Below the pieces are notes generated by a model, which had not been told where the DNA came from, ran no database searches, and worked only from the letters and a program-made list of their open reading frames with translations. A stretch of 64,000 nucleotides of DNA from Limnoglobus roseus. Lineage in GTDB: Bacteria > Planctomycetota > Planctomycetia > Gemmatales > Gemmataceae. The DNA lies in assembly GCF_008254045.1 (NCBI RefSeq), contig NZ_CP042425.1, positions 7,144,163 through 7,208,162 on the forward strand, in the 5' to 3' direction. Positions 8,598 through 17,714 of the stretch are shown one piece after another (positions within the stretch are counted from its first letter, which is position 1; the number at the start of each line of letters is the position of its first letter). Both the position numbers and the translations under genes were made by a program.

Positions 8598-9596
8598 TTA
8601 GAACTCCTCGCTGAACTCGACGGCCCCGGTCACGCCGAGTTGGTACGCCGACACACGCCGCTCGAAGAAGTTCGTCAACTCCTGAACGTCTTGCAGATCC
8701 ATGAAGGCGAGCGGGTTCTTCGTCCCGAACACGGGGGCGATGCCGAGGGCTTCCAGGCGCCGGTCGGCCACGTACTCCAGGTAGCCCCGCAGATCGGTCT
8801 GCGACAACCCGGCCACGCCCATCCCCAGCGTGTCCTGGGCGAACGTCGTCTCCACCTCGACGGCTTCCCGCAGCATGGCGACGATCTGCGATTCCAGGTC
8901 GGCGTCGAACAGGTCCGGCTCCTCCCGCCGCACCGTGTCGATGACGCGGAAGGCGAACGCCATGTGCGCGCTCTCGTCGCGGAACACCCAGTTGGTGCCG
9001 GTCGCCAACCCATGCAGCAGGCCCTTCGACCGCAGGAAGTACACGTAGGCGAACGCGGCGAAGAAGAACAACCCCTCGATGCACGCGGCGAAGCAGACGA
9101 GGTTGAGCAGGAACGCGCGGCGGTGGTCGCGGGTTTCGAGTTTGTCCAACCCCTCGATGCTGTCGATCCACTTGAAGCAGAAGTCGGCCTTCAGCTTGAT
9201 CGACGGGATGTTGTCCACGGCCGCGAACGCCGCCTCCCGCTCGGCCATGTCCGGCAGGTAGTTGTCGAGCAGCGTCAGGTAGAACTGGACGTGCAGGGCC
9301 TCCTCGTACAACTGCCGGGACAGGTACATCCGCGCCTCGGGGGCGTTGACGTGCTTGTACAGGTTGAGGACGAGGTTGTTGCCAACGATCGAGTCGCCGG
9401 TGGCGAAGAACGCCACCAGCCGGTGGATCAGGTGCTGCTCGGCCGGGGTGATCCGGCTCCGCAGGTCCTGGAGATCGGTCGAGAAGTCCACTTCCTCGAC
9501 CGTCCAGGTGTTCTTGATTGCGTCCTTGTACATCTCGAAGAAGGCCGGGAACCGCATCGGTCGCAGGGTCAGGCTCATGCCGGGGTCGAGTAGCAT
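8598..9596 (-). CDS. nrdB: Ribonucleoside-diphosphate reductase class Ia, beta subunit
   Basis: This 332-residue ferritin-like radical subunit pairs with NrdA to reduce ribonucleotides to deoxyribonucleotides in the cytoplasm. Diiron ligands and the radical tyrosine can be placed: D in FFATGDSIVGNN, E and H plus Y in EEALHVQFY (E-x2-H-x3-Y spacing), E in CIEGLFF, and E and H in RDESAHMAF. The tyrosine places it in class Ia rather than the Y-less class Ic. The C-terminus GAVEFSEEF is the expected acidic tail that docks on alpha. The ATG at 9596 has a GGAGG site. It lies 20 nt after nrdA, so one transcript under riboswitch 3 is likely. Confidence 0.93.
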   Translation of the reverse strand: MLLDPGMSLTLRPMRFPAFFEMYKDAIKNTWTVEEVDFSTDLQDLRSRITPAEQHLIHRLVAFFATGDSIVGNNLVLNLYKHVNAPEARMYLSRQLYEEALHVQFYLTLLDNYLPDMAEREAAFAAVDNIPSIKLKADFCFKWIDSIEGLDKLETRDHRRAFLLNLVCFAACIEGLFFFAAFAYVYFLRSKGLLHGLATGTNWVFRDESAHMAFAFRVIDTVRREEPDLFDADLESQIVAMLREAVEVETTFAQDTLGMGVAGLSQTDLRGYLEYVADRRLEALGIAPVFGTKNPLAFMDLQDVQELTNFFERRVSAYQLGVTGAVEFSEEF

Positions 9597-9616
9597 CGTC
9601 AATCCTCCGTGAGTGG

Positions 9617-11932
9617 TTACTGGCAGGCTTCGCACGAGCCGGGGTTTTCGAGCGAACACGCGACCGCCTGCGGGGCGGGCACCGCGGCCGCCTTCGTGAC
9701 GGTCGTCTTGGCGATGGCCGTCGCCGGCCGGGACCGCAGGTAGTACGTCGTCTTCAGCCCCTGCTTCCAGGCGTACATGTACATGGACGACATCTTGCCG
9801 ATGGTCGGGCTTTCCAGGAACAGGTTGAGCGACTGGCTCTGGTCGATGAACGGCCCGCGGCCGGCGGCCATGTCGATGAGCGCCCGCATCGGCACCTCCC
9901 ACGCCGTGCGGTACAGTTCCCGCAACTCGGCCGGCAGTTCCTCAACGCCCTGCACCGAGCCGTCGGCCAGTTTGATCTTGTTGCGGACGGCTTCCGTCCA
10001 CAGCCCGCGGGCCTTCAGGTCTTTGACGAGGAAGCGGTTCACTTGCAGGAACTCGCCGGATAGCGTCTCCCGCTTGAACAGGTTGGACACCTGCGGCTCG
10101 ACGCACTCGTAGCTGCCGACGATGGACGCGATGGTGGCCGTCGGCGCGATGGCGACGAGCAGCGAGTTCCGCAGGCCGGTCGTGTTGATCCGCTCCCGCA
10201 AGGCGTCCCACCGCGCCGGGTCGGTCGGCGTCACGCCCCAAAGGTCGAATTGCAGCGTGCCGGCCGCCGCCCGCGTCTCGGCGAAGTTCGGGTGCGGGCC
10301 GTGCCGCTCGGCCAGTTCGCACGACGCGACGAGGGCGTGGTAGTAAATCTCCTCCTGAATCCGCCGCGACAGTTCCCGCGCCTTCGGCGCGTCGAACGGC
10401 AGCCGCAGTTGGAAGAACACGTCCTGCAAGCCCATGACGCCGAGGCCGACCGGCCGCCACCGATGGTTCGACGTGGCCGCCGCGTCGGTCGGGTAGAAGT
10501 TGATATCCACCACCCGGTCGAGGAATCGCACGGCCGTGCGCACCGTTTCAGCGAGCCGGTCGAAGTCGAACGCGCCGCCCTCCAGGTGTTCGGCCAGGTT
10601 CACGGAGCCGAGGTTGCACACGGCCGTCTCGCCGGCCGACGTGACCTCGACGATCTCGGTGCAGAGGTTGGAACTGTGCACGACGGCCCCGGCCGCCGTC
10701 GTCTGATTGCACGCCCGGTTACAGGCATCCTTAAACGTCATCCACCCGTTGCCGGTCTCGGCCAGCGTCTTCATCATCCGGGCGTATAGGTCGCGGGCCG
10801 GCAGTTGCTTGACCGCCAACTCTCGCCGCTCGGCCTCCTGGTACGCGGCGTCGAACGCCTCGCCGAACAGGTCGGTCAGGTGCGGCACCGCCTTCGGGTC
10901 GAACAGCGACCAGTTCTGCCCGGCCTCGACCCGCCGCATGAACAGGTCGGGCACCCAATTGGCCAAGTTCAGGTTGTAGGTCCGCCGGGCCGCGTCGCCG
11001 GTGTTATCCCGCAGTTCGAGGAACTCTTCGATGTCCGCGTGCCACGTCTCCAGGTAGACGCAGCACGCCCCCTTCCGCTTGCCGCCTTGGTTGACGGCCG
11101 CGACCGACGAGTCGAGCGTCTTCAGCCACGGGACAATGCCGTTGCTGTGCCCGTTGGTGCCGCGGATGAGCGACCCGCGGGACCGGACACGGTGGTACGC
11201 CAGCCCGATGCCGCCGGCGAACTTCGACAGCTTCGCCACGTCGGCGTACCGTTCGTAGATCGCTTCCAGGTTGTCGGCCGGGGCGTCGAGCAGGTAGCAC
11301 GACGACATCTGCGGCCGGGCGGTGCCTGAGTTGAACAGCGTCGGCGTACTCGGCAGGTACCGGTGGGCGGCCATCAGCCGGTACAGTTCGATGGCGTCGG
11401 CCGCCGTCTCGGCCAGCCCACAGGCCACGCGGAGGAAGAAAAAGGCCGGCGTTTCGAGGACGTGCCGCGTCTCCGGGTCGCGGAGCAAATAGCGGTCGTA
11501 CACGGTGCGGAGGCCGAAGTACTCGAACAGGTCCGGCAGCGGCTCGTCGGCCGCAGCGTTCAGCTTGCGGGCGTTGGCCGCCATAAACGCCCGTGTCTCC
11601 TCGGCCACCAGCCCGTTGCGGAAGCCGGTCGTGATCGACTGCGAGAACGAGTGGACGTCCTGGTTGTTGACCTCTTTGTCGATGTAAGTCGCCAATAGGC
11701 GGGCTGCGAGGCGGGAGTACTCCGGCTCCTCGGCGATGAGGCCGGCGGACGTCTGAATCGACAGGCGGTCGAGTTCGGCCGTCGTTGCCCCGTCGTACAG
11801 GCCACCGATGGTCTTCACCGCCACCCGCATCGGGTCCACGTCCGGTAGACCGCCACTGCACCGCAGCACTGCCCGGACGATCTTGTTCACGTCCACGGCT
11901 TCGAGCTTGCCGTTCCGCTTGCGGACGTGCAT
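9617..11932 (-). CDS. nrdA: Ribonucleoside-diphosphate reductase class Ia, alpha subunit
   Basis: The catalytic large subunit (771 residues from the ATG at 11932; the frame stays open to a GTG at 12088). It has an N-terminal ATP-cone (VRKRNGKLEAVDVNKIVRAV), the active-site cysteine in SSCYLL, the N-x-C-x-E catalytic triplet in SSNLCTEI, the second redox cysteine in ETAVCNLGSVNL, and a C-terminal CxxC shuttle (CEACQ-stop). Radical-transfer tyrosines would lie near the C-terminal region. The complete ATP-cone suggests dATP inhibition. It is followed by nrdB and preceded by a cobalamin riboswitch, so this B12-independent enzyme is probably repressed when B12 is abundant. Confidence 0.93.
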   Translation of the reverse strand: MHVRKRNGKLEAVDVNKIVRAVLRCSGGLPDVDPMRVAVKTIGGLYDGATTAELDRLSIQTSAGLIAEEPEYSRLAARLLATYIDKEVNNQDVHSFSQSITTGFRNGLVAEETRAFMAANARKLNAAADEPLPDLFEYFGLRTVYDRYLLRDPETRHVLETPAFFFLRVACGLAETAADAIELYRLMAAHRYLPSTPTLFNSGTARPQMSSCYLLDAPADNLEAIYERYADVAKLSKFAGGIGLAYHRVRSRGSLIRGTNGHSNGIVPWLKTLDSSVAAVNQGGKRKGACCVYLETWHADIEEFLELRDNTGDAARRTYNLNLANWVPDLFMRRVEAGQNWSLFDPKAVPHLTDLFGEAFDAAYQEAERRELAVKQLPARDLYARMMKTLAETGNGWMTFKDACNRACNQTTAAGAVVHSSNLCTEIVEVTSAGETAVCNLGSVNLAEHLEGGAFDFDRLAETVRTAVRFLDRVVDINFYPTDAAATSNHRWRPVGLGVMGLQDVFFQLRLPFDAPKARELSRRIQEEIYYHALVASCELAERHGPHPNFAETRAAAGTLQFDLWGVTPTDPARWDALRERINTTGLRNSLLVAIAPTATIASIVGSYECVEPQVSNLFKRETLSGEFLQVNRFLVKDLKARGLWTEAVRNKIKLADGSVQGVEELPAELRELYRTAWEVPMRALIDMAAGRGPFIDQSQSLNLFLESPTIGKMSSMYMYAWKQGLKTTYYLRSRPATAIAKTTVTKAAAVPAPQAVACSLENPGSCEACQ

Positions 11933-12137
11933 GACGGCCTGGGTGGTGGAAGATGGCGGGGGTGACTTCGAGGGGACCGATTCCGACGACAAAACGGCGG
12001 CGTTCAATGCTCTCTCCCGGAACAGGCGAACGGCGGGGGAAAGAGCGTAGTGCAAGCGCAGGCCCGGAAAAACGGACCGGCCGAACACCCCGCCGCCTCT
12101 CCCCGAGGGCTGGGTTGGTCACGCGCTGGCGCGCGGG

Positions 12138-12320
12138 TGTCGGCAAGTCTTCGGGCTAGCAAGCGCGGGTGGCGAACCACCCACCTACTGGCCGTCGCTT
12201 CCCGGCCCGGTGGGGGCCAGTGCGTATGACGGCGGTCGTTCTCGCATACCGCTGCGGGACAGCTCCGGATTCGCACCGGATTCCTTCTTCGTCGGCCCGC
12301 GCACGGCGGGCCGAACCGAC
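12138..12320 (-). promoter_or_regulatory. Cobalamin (B12) riboswitch 3
   Basis: On the minus strand the core GAAGGAATCCGGTGCGAATC is followed by GGAGCTGTCCCGCAGCGGTA, CACTGGCCCCCACCGGGCC, GGGAAGCGACGGCC, and the terminal AGCCCGAAGACTTGCCGACA. P1 pairs GTCGG with CCGAC. It lies about 205 nt upstream of the nrdA ATG. B12 riboswitches before class Ia reductase genes are known from Streptomyces, where a B12-dependent class II enzyme is the alternative. Confidence 0.88.
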
Positions 12321-12511
12321 GACGCCATCATCTTCGTCCCGCCGCCCCGCCGGTGCGCGTCCAATTCGCCGCCCGCGCGGGGGATTGGACGCGCCGGCGG
12401 CGCGGCTGAACGGCCTTTGAAGGTTATGCCGGCACGACGGGAAGCCGGTCGCGGAGCCGTTTCGCGGCCGCCACCATCGTCTCCAGAGCCGGCTTCACCT
12501 CCTCCCACTTC

Positions 12512-13381
12512 CTAGGCCGTGTTGATGTTCCTGAGTCGCCGTAGTCGCAGGACGCCGAACACCAAATGGACCACACCGAGGAACATCGTCTTCCGCTTCT
12601 CGTACCGGGTGGCGAACCGGCGGAACTGCTTGGCCTTGCCGAACAGCCGCTCCACCTTGTTCCGCTCTCGATACCCGTCCGGCAGGAACGGCTGGGGCTC
12701 GACCCGGTTGCTCCGGCTGGGAATGTTCGGGAACACGTCCCGGTCGACGCACGCCTGCCGCTGGTCGTCCCCATCGAACCCCTTGTCGCACACCGCCTCG
12801 TCGAAGTGCGGCACGCGAGCGATGGTGGCGTCGAGCAGCGGCTCCAACCGCGGGGCGTCGTGGGCTTGGCCCGGCAACACTTCGACGGCGAGGGCCGTGC
12901 GGCACCACCCGGCCTCGACCATCGCGGCTCGCACCGCCAACAAATTCCGCGGGCTGAACTCGGACACCGGCGTCCCGCCGAAGAGTCGCCGGAGCGGCTT
13001 GAACGACTGGCGGTACTCGCACACCTCGTTCGTCTGGGTGCCGTCGCGCCGTCGGTAGTGGTTCTCGGCGTGCCGCACGAATCGGACCAGCAACTCGTTC
13101 ACGGACAAGTCGAGGACCGGCGGGCCGTCGCGGTTTTGATCGGCCCGCCGGTTGGCCGCCAGCCGCTCGATGAAGCGGGCGTACTCGCGTTCGGCTTCGG
13201 GACTACCCCACTCGCCGAGGTAGAGCGCCTTGCGCGTGCCGTCGGCCTGCGTGACCATCACGTAGGCCCGATTTTTTGCTTTGTGGTGGAGGAGTTTGGG
13301 AACCTTCCGACAAGGAAATTGCGACACAGTTGGCCCCTTCTGCAGTACAAACTGCAGTACGGACTTTTCTGAGCCGCACAC
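12512..13381 (-). pseudogene. Chimeric ORF: tyrosine-recombinase N-terminus fused to IS5-type transposase C-terminus
   Basis: The first ~155 residues look like a phage-integrase arm-binding and SAM-like core-binding region (KLLHHKAKNRAYVMVTQADG, YLGEWGSPEAEREYARFIE, LLVRFVRHAENHYRRRDG). After about WCRTALAV the frame becomes an IS4/IS5-type DDE transposase C-terminus (LPGQAHDAPRLEPLLDA, VCDKGFDGD, ERNKVERLFGKAKQFRRFAT). The junction is near 12895. Neither partner is complete: the recombinase lacks its catalytic domain and the transposase its N-terminal part. I infer an IS insertion plus deletion in an old integrase gene that started next to the attachment repeat at 13432. A tail at 12424-12510 (MVAAAKRLRDRLPV) may be another fragment. 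Confidence 0.7.
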
Positions 13382-13431
13382 CCGAACGCCGGGCGGAAAG
13401 TTTAAGTGCTTCGGCTGAAAGGACTTCTGAC

Positions 13432-13478
13432 AGTGGTCACTCCCGGGATTGAACCGGGGACCTAGCGATTTTCAGTCG
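13432..13478 (-). repeat. Left 47-bp attachment-site copy (tRNA-Phe-like 3' half)
   Basis: It is identical over 47 bp to 63376-63422. In reverse complement it reads as an anticodon arm with loop CTGAAAA (anticodon GAA, Phe), variable loop, T-arm CCCGG-TTCAATC-CCGGG, acceptor strand AGTGACC and A. No 5' acceptor half (GGTCACT) is present nearby, so it is a partial tRNA and not a working gene. Such 3' halves are the usual attachment sites of tyrosine recombinases. Confidence 0.85.
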
Positions 13479-13670
13479 CCTTCGCCCGAGCCAATTATCC
13501 TTAAATTCCAGGCAAAAACGCACGCGCCGAACAACTCTTGTACCAGTTCTTGTACCGACCTTCCTGAACTCGCCGAAGTCGCCGACGCTTGGCCTCAACT
13601 TCCGACCCACATCAAAGCCGCAATCCTCGCCCTGATCCGTCCCCACGCATCGCAAAAAAAGACAGGGTGA
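13479..13670 (+). pseudogene. Integrase C-terminal extension left at the left end
   Basis: The frame that crosses the repeat (NRGPSDFQS) continues here to a stop at 13670. It contains ELAEVADAWPQLPTHIKAAI, a helical tail of the kind I associate with planctomycete integrases. The frame through the 47-bp repeat is the same as in the integrase at 61770-63467, so joining the two repeats would place this tail on that protein. Alone it has no plausible start and is silent. Confidence 0.6.
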
Positions 13671-13809
13671 CCGATTTGGTAATACCTTGTTTTACTTTTG
13701 AGGCTACACTTCCTGGACAGCCCGCGTGACCCGCGGACGACGAGTATCGAACCCCGCCCGCGCGGCCGGTTGCCGCGCATCCTGACGACCCATCCGACGG
13801 AGAGTTGAC

Positions 13810-14163
13810 GTGAGTTTCAAATCGAACTTCCTGGCCGCGATCGCGGCCCCCCGGTTCAAGGACGCGGACACCCCGTGGGGCCGGGTCCGCGTCCTGGCCC
13901 TCACGGGCGACGCCTACGACAAGTACGCGGCCGCCCGGGCGAAGACCAAGTCCGTCACCCGCGGCAACGCCCTGTTCGTGGTCGCGACCGTGGTCGACCC
14001 GGAGACCAACAAGCCGGTCTTCACCGTAGACGACCTCGACGACCTGTGCGACGGGAACACGTCGGCCGTCCTGGCCCTCGCCGAACTGGCCGCCTCGGTG
14101 AACGCGGAGGACGAGTTCCGGGACGCGGCGGGAAACGCGACGACCGCCGGCACGACTGGCTGA
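13810..14163 (+). CDS. Phage tail-assembly-chaperone-like protein
   Basis: This 117-residue acidic protein has no membrane segment. The layout fits the short protein coded before a tape measure in long-tailed phages (the G position of G/GT): residues 15-60 contain WGRVRVLALTGDAYDKYAAA and VVDPETNKPVFTVDDLDDLC. The second part is a helical AVLALAELAASVNAEDEF. It is followed at 14166 by a second small protein and then the tape measure, in the classical order. I saw no clear slippery site at the junction. The assignment rests mainly on position and length. Confidence 0.6.
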   Translation: MSFKSNFLAAIAAPRFKDADTPWGRVRVLALTGDAYDKYAAARAKTKSVTRGNALFVVATVVDPETNKPVFTVDDLDDLCDGNTSAVLALAELAASVNAEDEFRDAAGNATTAGTTG

Positions 14164-14165
14164 AA

Positions 14166-14498
14166 ATGTGCCGGCGGTTCCGACTGCCCGAGGACGTCCT
14201 CAAGCCCCTGATGACCGAGGCCGAGTTCCGCGCCCACCTGGCGGGCGTGAACCGGCTCGACGACCCCGAAGACCGCCTCGTCCACCTGGCGACGGTGGCG
14301 GCGACGATCCTGAACCTGATCGCCAGTTCGTCGCTCGTGTGCGGGAAGCCGCCCTTCGACGCGGACGAAATCACGCCGTGGGCCAAGAAGGGCCGGCGGG
14401 CGGCCCCGGTTGGCGACCAGGCGATGAGTGACGAGGAGTACGCGGCGGCCGTGCAACAGCGGCTGGCGCAACACGCGAACGCACGGGTGCGGGAATGA
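14166..14498 (+). CDS. Small phage tail protein between chaperone and tape measure
   Basis: This 110-residue protein starts 2 bases after the previous stop and overlaps the tape-measure start by 4 bases (ATGA), so the three are translationally coupled. The sequence is helical (LPEDVLKPLMTEAEFRAHL, LATVAATILNLIASSSLV) and ends with a charged EEYAAAVQQRLAQHA. It occupies the T-protein position of a tail assembly pair. No catalytic motif is visible. Confidence 0.55.
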   Translation: MCRRFRLPEDVLKPLMTEAEFRAHLAGVNRLDDPEDRLVHLATVAATILNLIASSSLVCGKPPFDADEITPWAKKGRRAAPVGDQAMSDEEYAAAVQQRLAQHANARVRE

Positions 14499-17400
14499 GT
14501 CGAGTCAACGTCGGAACCGTCGCCATCAAGGCCATCGTGGACGCTGAGGGCGTGGGCCCCGGCGTGGACGAGATGGCGAAGGGCCTGACCAAGGTGCCGA
14601 AGGCGGCCACCGAGGCGGAAGCCCGGTTGGAACGACTCCGGCGGGGGTTCCTCGACGTGGCGAAGGCGGCCAAGACGGCGAAGGACGCCACCGGCGACGT
14701 CTCCTCTAACCTCATCAAGCCGATCCCGGGCGGGGCCGCGGCGGCCAACTTCTTCCAGAACGCCCGCAACCGCGCCGGGTCCGGCCCGGACCTCGGCATG
14801 CTCGCCGGCGCGAAGCAGGAGGCCAAGGACTTCCAGCAGGCCGAGAAGATCTTCGACGACCTGCGCAAGCGGCAGCAGAAACTTTTCCGGGGCGTCAACG
14901 CCACGTTCGGCGTCCTGGACCCGGGCAAGTCCACGTTCCAGGAACGGGCCGCACGAAGCGAAGACCGCGAGCGGCGGCGGGTGGCCCGGGAAAAGGTCCT
15001 CACGGCATCGTCCTTCAACCTCCTCGACGACGTACCCAAGCCCGGGCAGCCGGCCGCGTTCGGCTCGTCGGACGCTTCGAAGCGGTCGCGGATCGCCTTC
15101 AGCCTCGCAGAGCAGCGACGGAAGGAGGAAGAGAAGGCCGCGGCGACCACGGAGGTGTCGGCCAACCAGCGCCGCCAAGCGGCCGAATCCCTCGCCCAAC
15201 GCCGGGCACAAATTGCGTTCAGTCTCGCCGAACAGCGGCGGAAGGAAGAAGCGGCGTCCGGCGGCCTATCCCTGTCTCAGGCCCAACGCCGGTCGAATGT
15301 CGCCTTCTCGTTGGCCGAGCAGCGGCGGACCGAGGAAGAGGTGCGGCGTAGCGGTGGCCTGTTCGCCCGCGGGCGTCGCGGGGCCGGCAACCTCCTGTCG
15401 TCTACGGCAAACGGCGGGCTGTTGGGCGGCATCAGCGGTGGCATCGGCGGGTTCGCCGGGTCGTTGTTCGGCAGCACGGTCGGCACGCTCGTCGGCAGCG
15501 GGTTGGGCAAGATTGCCGGGACCGTCGCGGGCGCGGCCGGGCAGTTGGTCAGTACGGGGTTGCACGTCTTCGAGTCGGCCGCCCTGAAGGCCGTGCAGGA
15601 GGGGATCAAGCGGGAAGACGCTGAGGTGAGCTTCGGCGCGCTGCTCGGCTCGTCGAAGCGTGGGAAGTCGCTTGTCGCCGACGTGACGGACCTCGCCATC
15701 AAGACGCCGTTCTCGTCGTCGGAACTGCTCGACCAGTCGAAGTTGCTGCTGTCGTACGGCGTGGCGGCCGGCGACCTGACGAAGACCCTCGGCCGGTTGG
15801 GCGACGTGGCCAGCGGGGCGGGCGTGGACCTCGGCCGGTTGTCGCTCGCCTACGGGCAGGTGATCGCGAAGGGCCGGTTACAGGGCGGGGAACTCCGCCA
15901 GTTCACGGAAGCCGGCGTCGGCGTCCGGGACTTCGCCAACGCCTACAACGACCAGACCGGCAAGCGGGTCGGCGTGAACACCTTCCTCGCGCTGTCCGAG
16001 CAGGGACAGATCGGCGCATCCGTCGTCGAGAAGGCCTTCGAGCGGATGACGACCGCCGGCGGCCGGTTCTTCGGCCTGATGGACGACAAGAGCCGCACGT
16101 TCGGCGGCCGGTTGCAGGCGCTGCGGGAGTCGGTGGACGTGTTCGCCGGCAAAGTCGGGAAGAGCTTCATCGACAACACGAGCGTCGGCAACTTCCTGGA
16201 CCGCGTGACCGGGAAGATTCAGAAGTTCGACGCGGGCGGCGTGGACAACTTCTTCCGCGGGGCGGACCGGACCATCGGCCCGTTCCTCGGCCGCATCGGC
16301 GGCGGCCTTCAGGGGTTGGCCGGCGGGGCGGGGGCCGACCTGTTCAAGGCGGACTGGGCCAAGTTCGACGAGCGGCTGAACCTGATCGTGGACAAGACCA
16401 TCCCGTCCCTGCTCGACGGCGGCAGCCAGATCGTCGCCGCGTTCTTGGACGTGAGCGCGGCGGCCGTCCGGTTCGGCGACTTCCTGTCGTCCCTCGTGCC
16501 CCTGGACAGCGTCACGGCGTTCGAAGGGAAGATCGCGAACTTCAAGGCGGAGAACCCGCTGGTGAAGAGTGGCGACTTGTCCGCCGAGGGGGCGACCCTG
16601 GCCGCCCTGGAAAAGGGCTTGGCCGTCGCGAAGCAGAACCGCGGCGAGCGGTCGGCGCAACTCGAAGCGCTGGGCAAGGTCGACCCCCTGAACGTGGTCG
16701 ACGGCTTGAACCGGATGGCCGCGAACCTCCGGCAATCGAAGCCCGGGGAGAAGTTCCTCGCGGCCGCCCAACCGTCGTTCGGGTTGCTCGGCGGGGCGGC
16801 CGACTTCTTCCTCGGGAAGCCGGCCCGCGACGCCGTCCTCGGCGGCGAGCGCCGCATCGGGAACTTTCTCACGCCGGAGAACGTTCGCGCGGCCGGGGAG
16901 GCCCACCGGTTGAACAAGCTCGCGATGGCGGACGGCCGGGAGAACCCCGGGTTGCACGCGGGCGACGTCCTGACGTTCAACGACTACGCCGGCAAGGCCC
17001 GCACCGGCCTCGGCTTGCTGAACAAGTCGTTCGACGAGATGGCCGAGCGGTCCGTGCCGGGGTTCGGGAAGAGCCTCGAGGACTTGAACAAGAGGTTGCT
17101 GGAACCCGAGAACCGGCCGTTCGACAACTTGCAGAAGGAACTGGCCACGGCCGATTGGGGCCGGCTGAAGGGGATGTTCCTCAGCCCGCTCGGGTTCGAG
17201 GGCGGCCTGACGCAGAAGCAGGCGAACCGGGCGAAGGTCATGGCCCTGCAAGGGGCGTGGGACAAGTTCCACCAGCCGATCGGCGAGCCGCCGCCGCTGC
17301 TGACGGCCGGGTCCCAACAGACGCAGTCGGCCATCACGCGGGCGCTGAACGCGGCCCAGCGGAACGAGAAGCCGACGGCGGAAAAGCTCGTGAAGTTCTT

Positions 17401-17533
17401 CGAGGACCTGAAACAGATTCAGGAGGACGCCTCGTTGAAGGAGTCCGACATGCTCACGGCCCTGGAGTCGATCGAGCGGAAGACGGGCACCGGGTTCAAC
17501 CTCGTCCGAGTGAACTTCGGCAACCCGAAGTAA
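14495..17533 (+). CDS. Phage tail tape measure protein
   Basis: This 1012-residue protein sets tail length and later helps DNA entry. Residues about 20-290 are Ala/Arg/Glu-rich with coiled-coil character and internal repeats built on the heptad-like unit IAFSLAEQRRKEE (three to four copies between about 200 and 275). A Gly-rich hydrophobic segment follows (about 300-350: GGISGGIGGFAGSLFGSTVG). The tape-measure domain is seen in KTPFSSSELLDQSKLLLSYG and GGELRQFTEAGVGVRDFANA. It overlaps the gene before it and is followed by a strong terminator. No baseplate or fibre genes follow, so the phage module is cut short. Confidence 0.85.
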   Translation: MSRVNVGTVAIKAIVDAEGVGPGVDEMAKGLTKVPKAATEAEARLERLRRGFLDVAKAAKTAKDATGDVSSNLIKPIPGGAAAANFFQNARNRAGSGPDLGMLAGAKQEAKDFQQAEKIFDDLRKRQQKLFRGVNATFGVLDPGKSTFQERAARSEDRERRRVAREKVLTASSFNLLDDVPKPGQPAAFGSSDASKRSRIAFSLAEQRRKEEEKAAATTEVSANQRRQAAESLAQRRAQIAFSLAEQRRKEEAASGGLSLSQAQRRSNVAFSLAEQRRTEEEVRRSGGLFARGRRGAGNLLSSTANGGLLGGISGGIGGFAGSLFGSTVGTLVGSGLGKIAGTVAGAAGQLVSTGLHVFESAALKAVQEGIKREDAEVSFGALLGSSKRGKSLVADVTDLAIKTPFSSSELLDQSKLLLSYGVAAGDLTKTLGRLGDVASGAGVDLGRLSLAYGQVIAKGRLQGGELRQFTEAGVGVRDFANAYNDQTGKRVGVNTFLALSEQGQIGASVVEKAFERMTTAGGRFFGLMDDKSRTFGGRLQALRESVDVFAGKVGKSFIDNTSVGNFLDRVTGKIQKFDAGGVDNFFRGADRTIGPFLGRIGGGLQGLAGGAGADLFKADWAKFDERLNLIVDKTIPSLLDGGSQIVAAFLDVSAAAVRFGDFLSSLVPLDSVTAFEGKIANFKAENPLVKSGDLSAEGATLAALEKGLAVAKQNRGERSAQLEALGKVDPLNVVDGLNRMAANLRQSKPGEKFLAAAQPSFGLLGGAADFFLGKPARDAVLGGERRIGNFLTPENVRAAGEAHRLNKLAMADGRENPGLHAGDVLTFNDYAGKARTGLGLLNKSFDEMAERSVPGFGKSLEDLNKRLLEPENRPFDNLQKELATADWGRLKGMFLSPLGFEGGLTQKQANRAKVMALQGAWDKFHQPIGEPPPLLTAGSQQTQSAITRALNAAQRNEKPTAEKLVKFFEDLKQIQEDASLKESDMLTALESIERKTGTGFNLVRVNFGNPK

Positions 17534-17560
17534 CGGCCGACGAAACCCGAGGCGAGCGCG

Positions 17561-17590
17561 ACGCCGGGCGGTTGCCCGGCGTTTGTCGTT
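17561..17590 (+). terminator. Intrinsic terminator after the tape-measure gene
   Basis: A 9-bp perfect stem (17561-17569 with 17574-17582), loop GGTT, is followed by TTGTCGTTT. It ends the tail transcript 27 nt after the stop codon. Confidence 0.75.
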
Positions 17591-17714
17591 TCTACGCCGG
17601 CGGGCCGCCTACCGACCTTGTCATGCCATTCACGATGTGCGATCGTCCTCCCCCTCACCGCCGCTGTGTCGCCGCCACGGCGGGCGGCGGTGAGGGATTT
17701 CCCGAGGGCAAAGC

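Noticed and set aside
13432-13478. Functional tRNA-Phe gene
   Set aside because: Anticodon arm, T-arm and acceptor 3' strand are present, but no D-arm and no 5' acceptor strand GGTCACT follow at either copy, so it is a half-gene attachment site.
15878-17317. 479-codon minus-strand frame inside the tape-measure gene
   Set aside because: Composition is that of an antisense shadow; the plus-strand tape measure is well supported.
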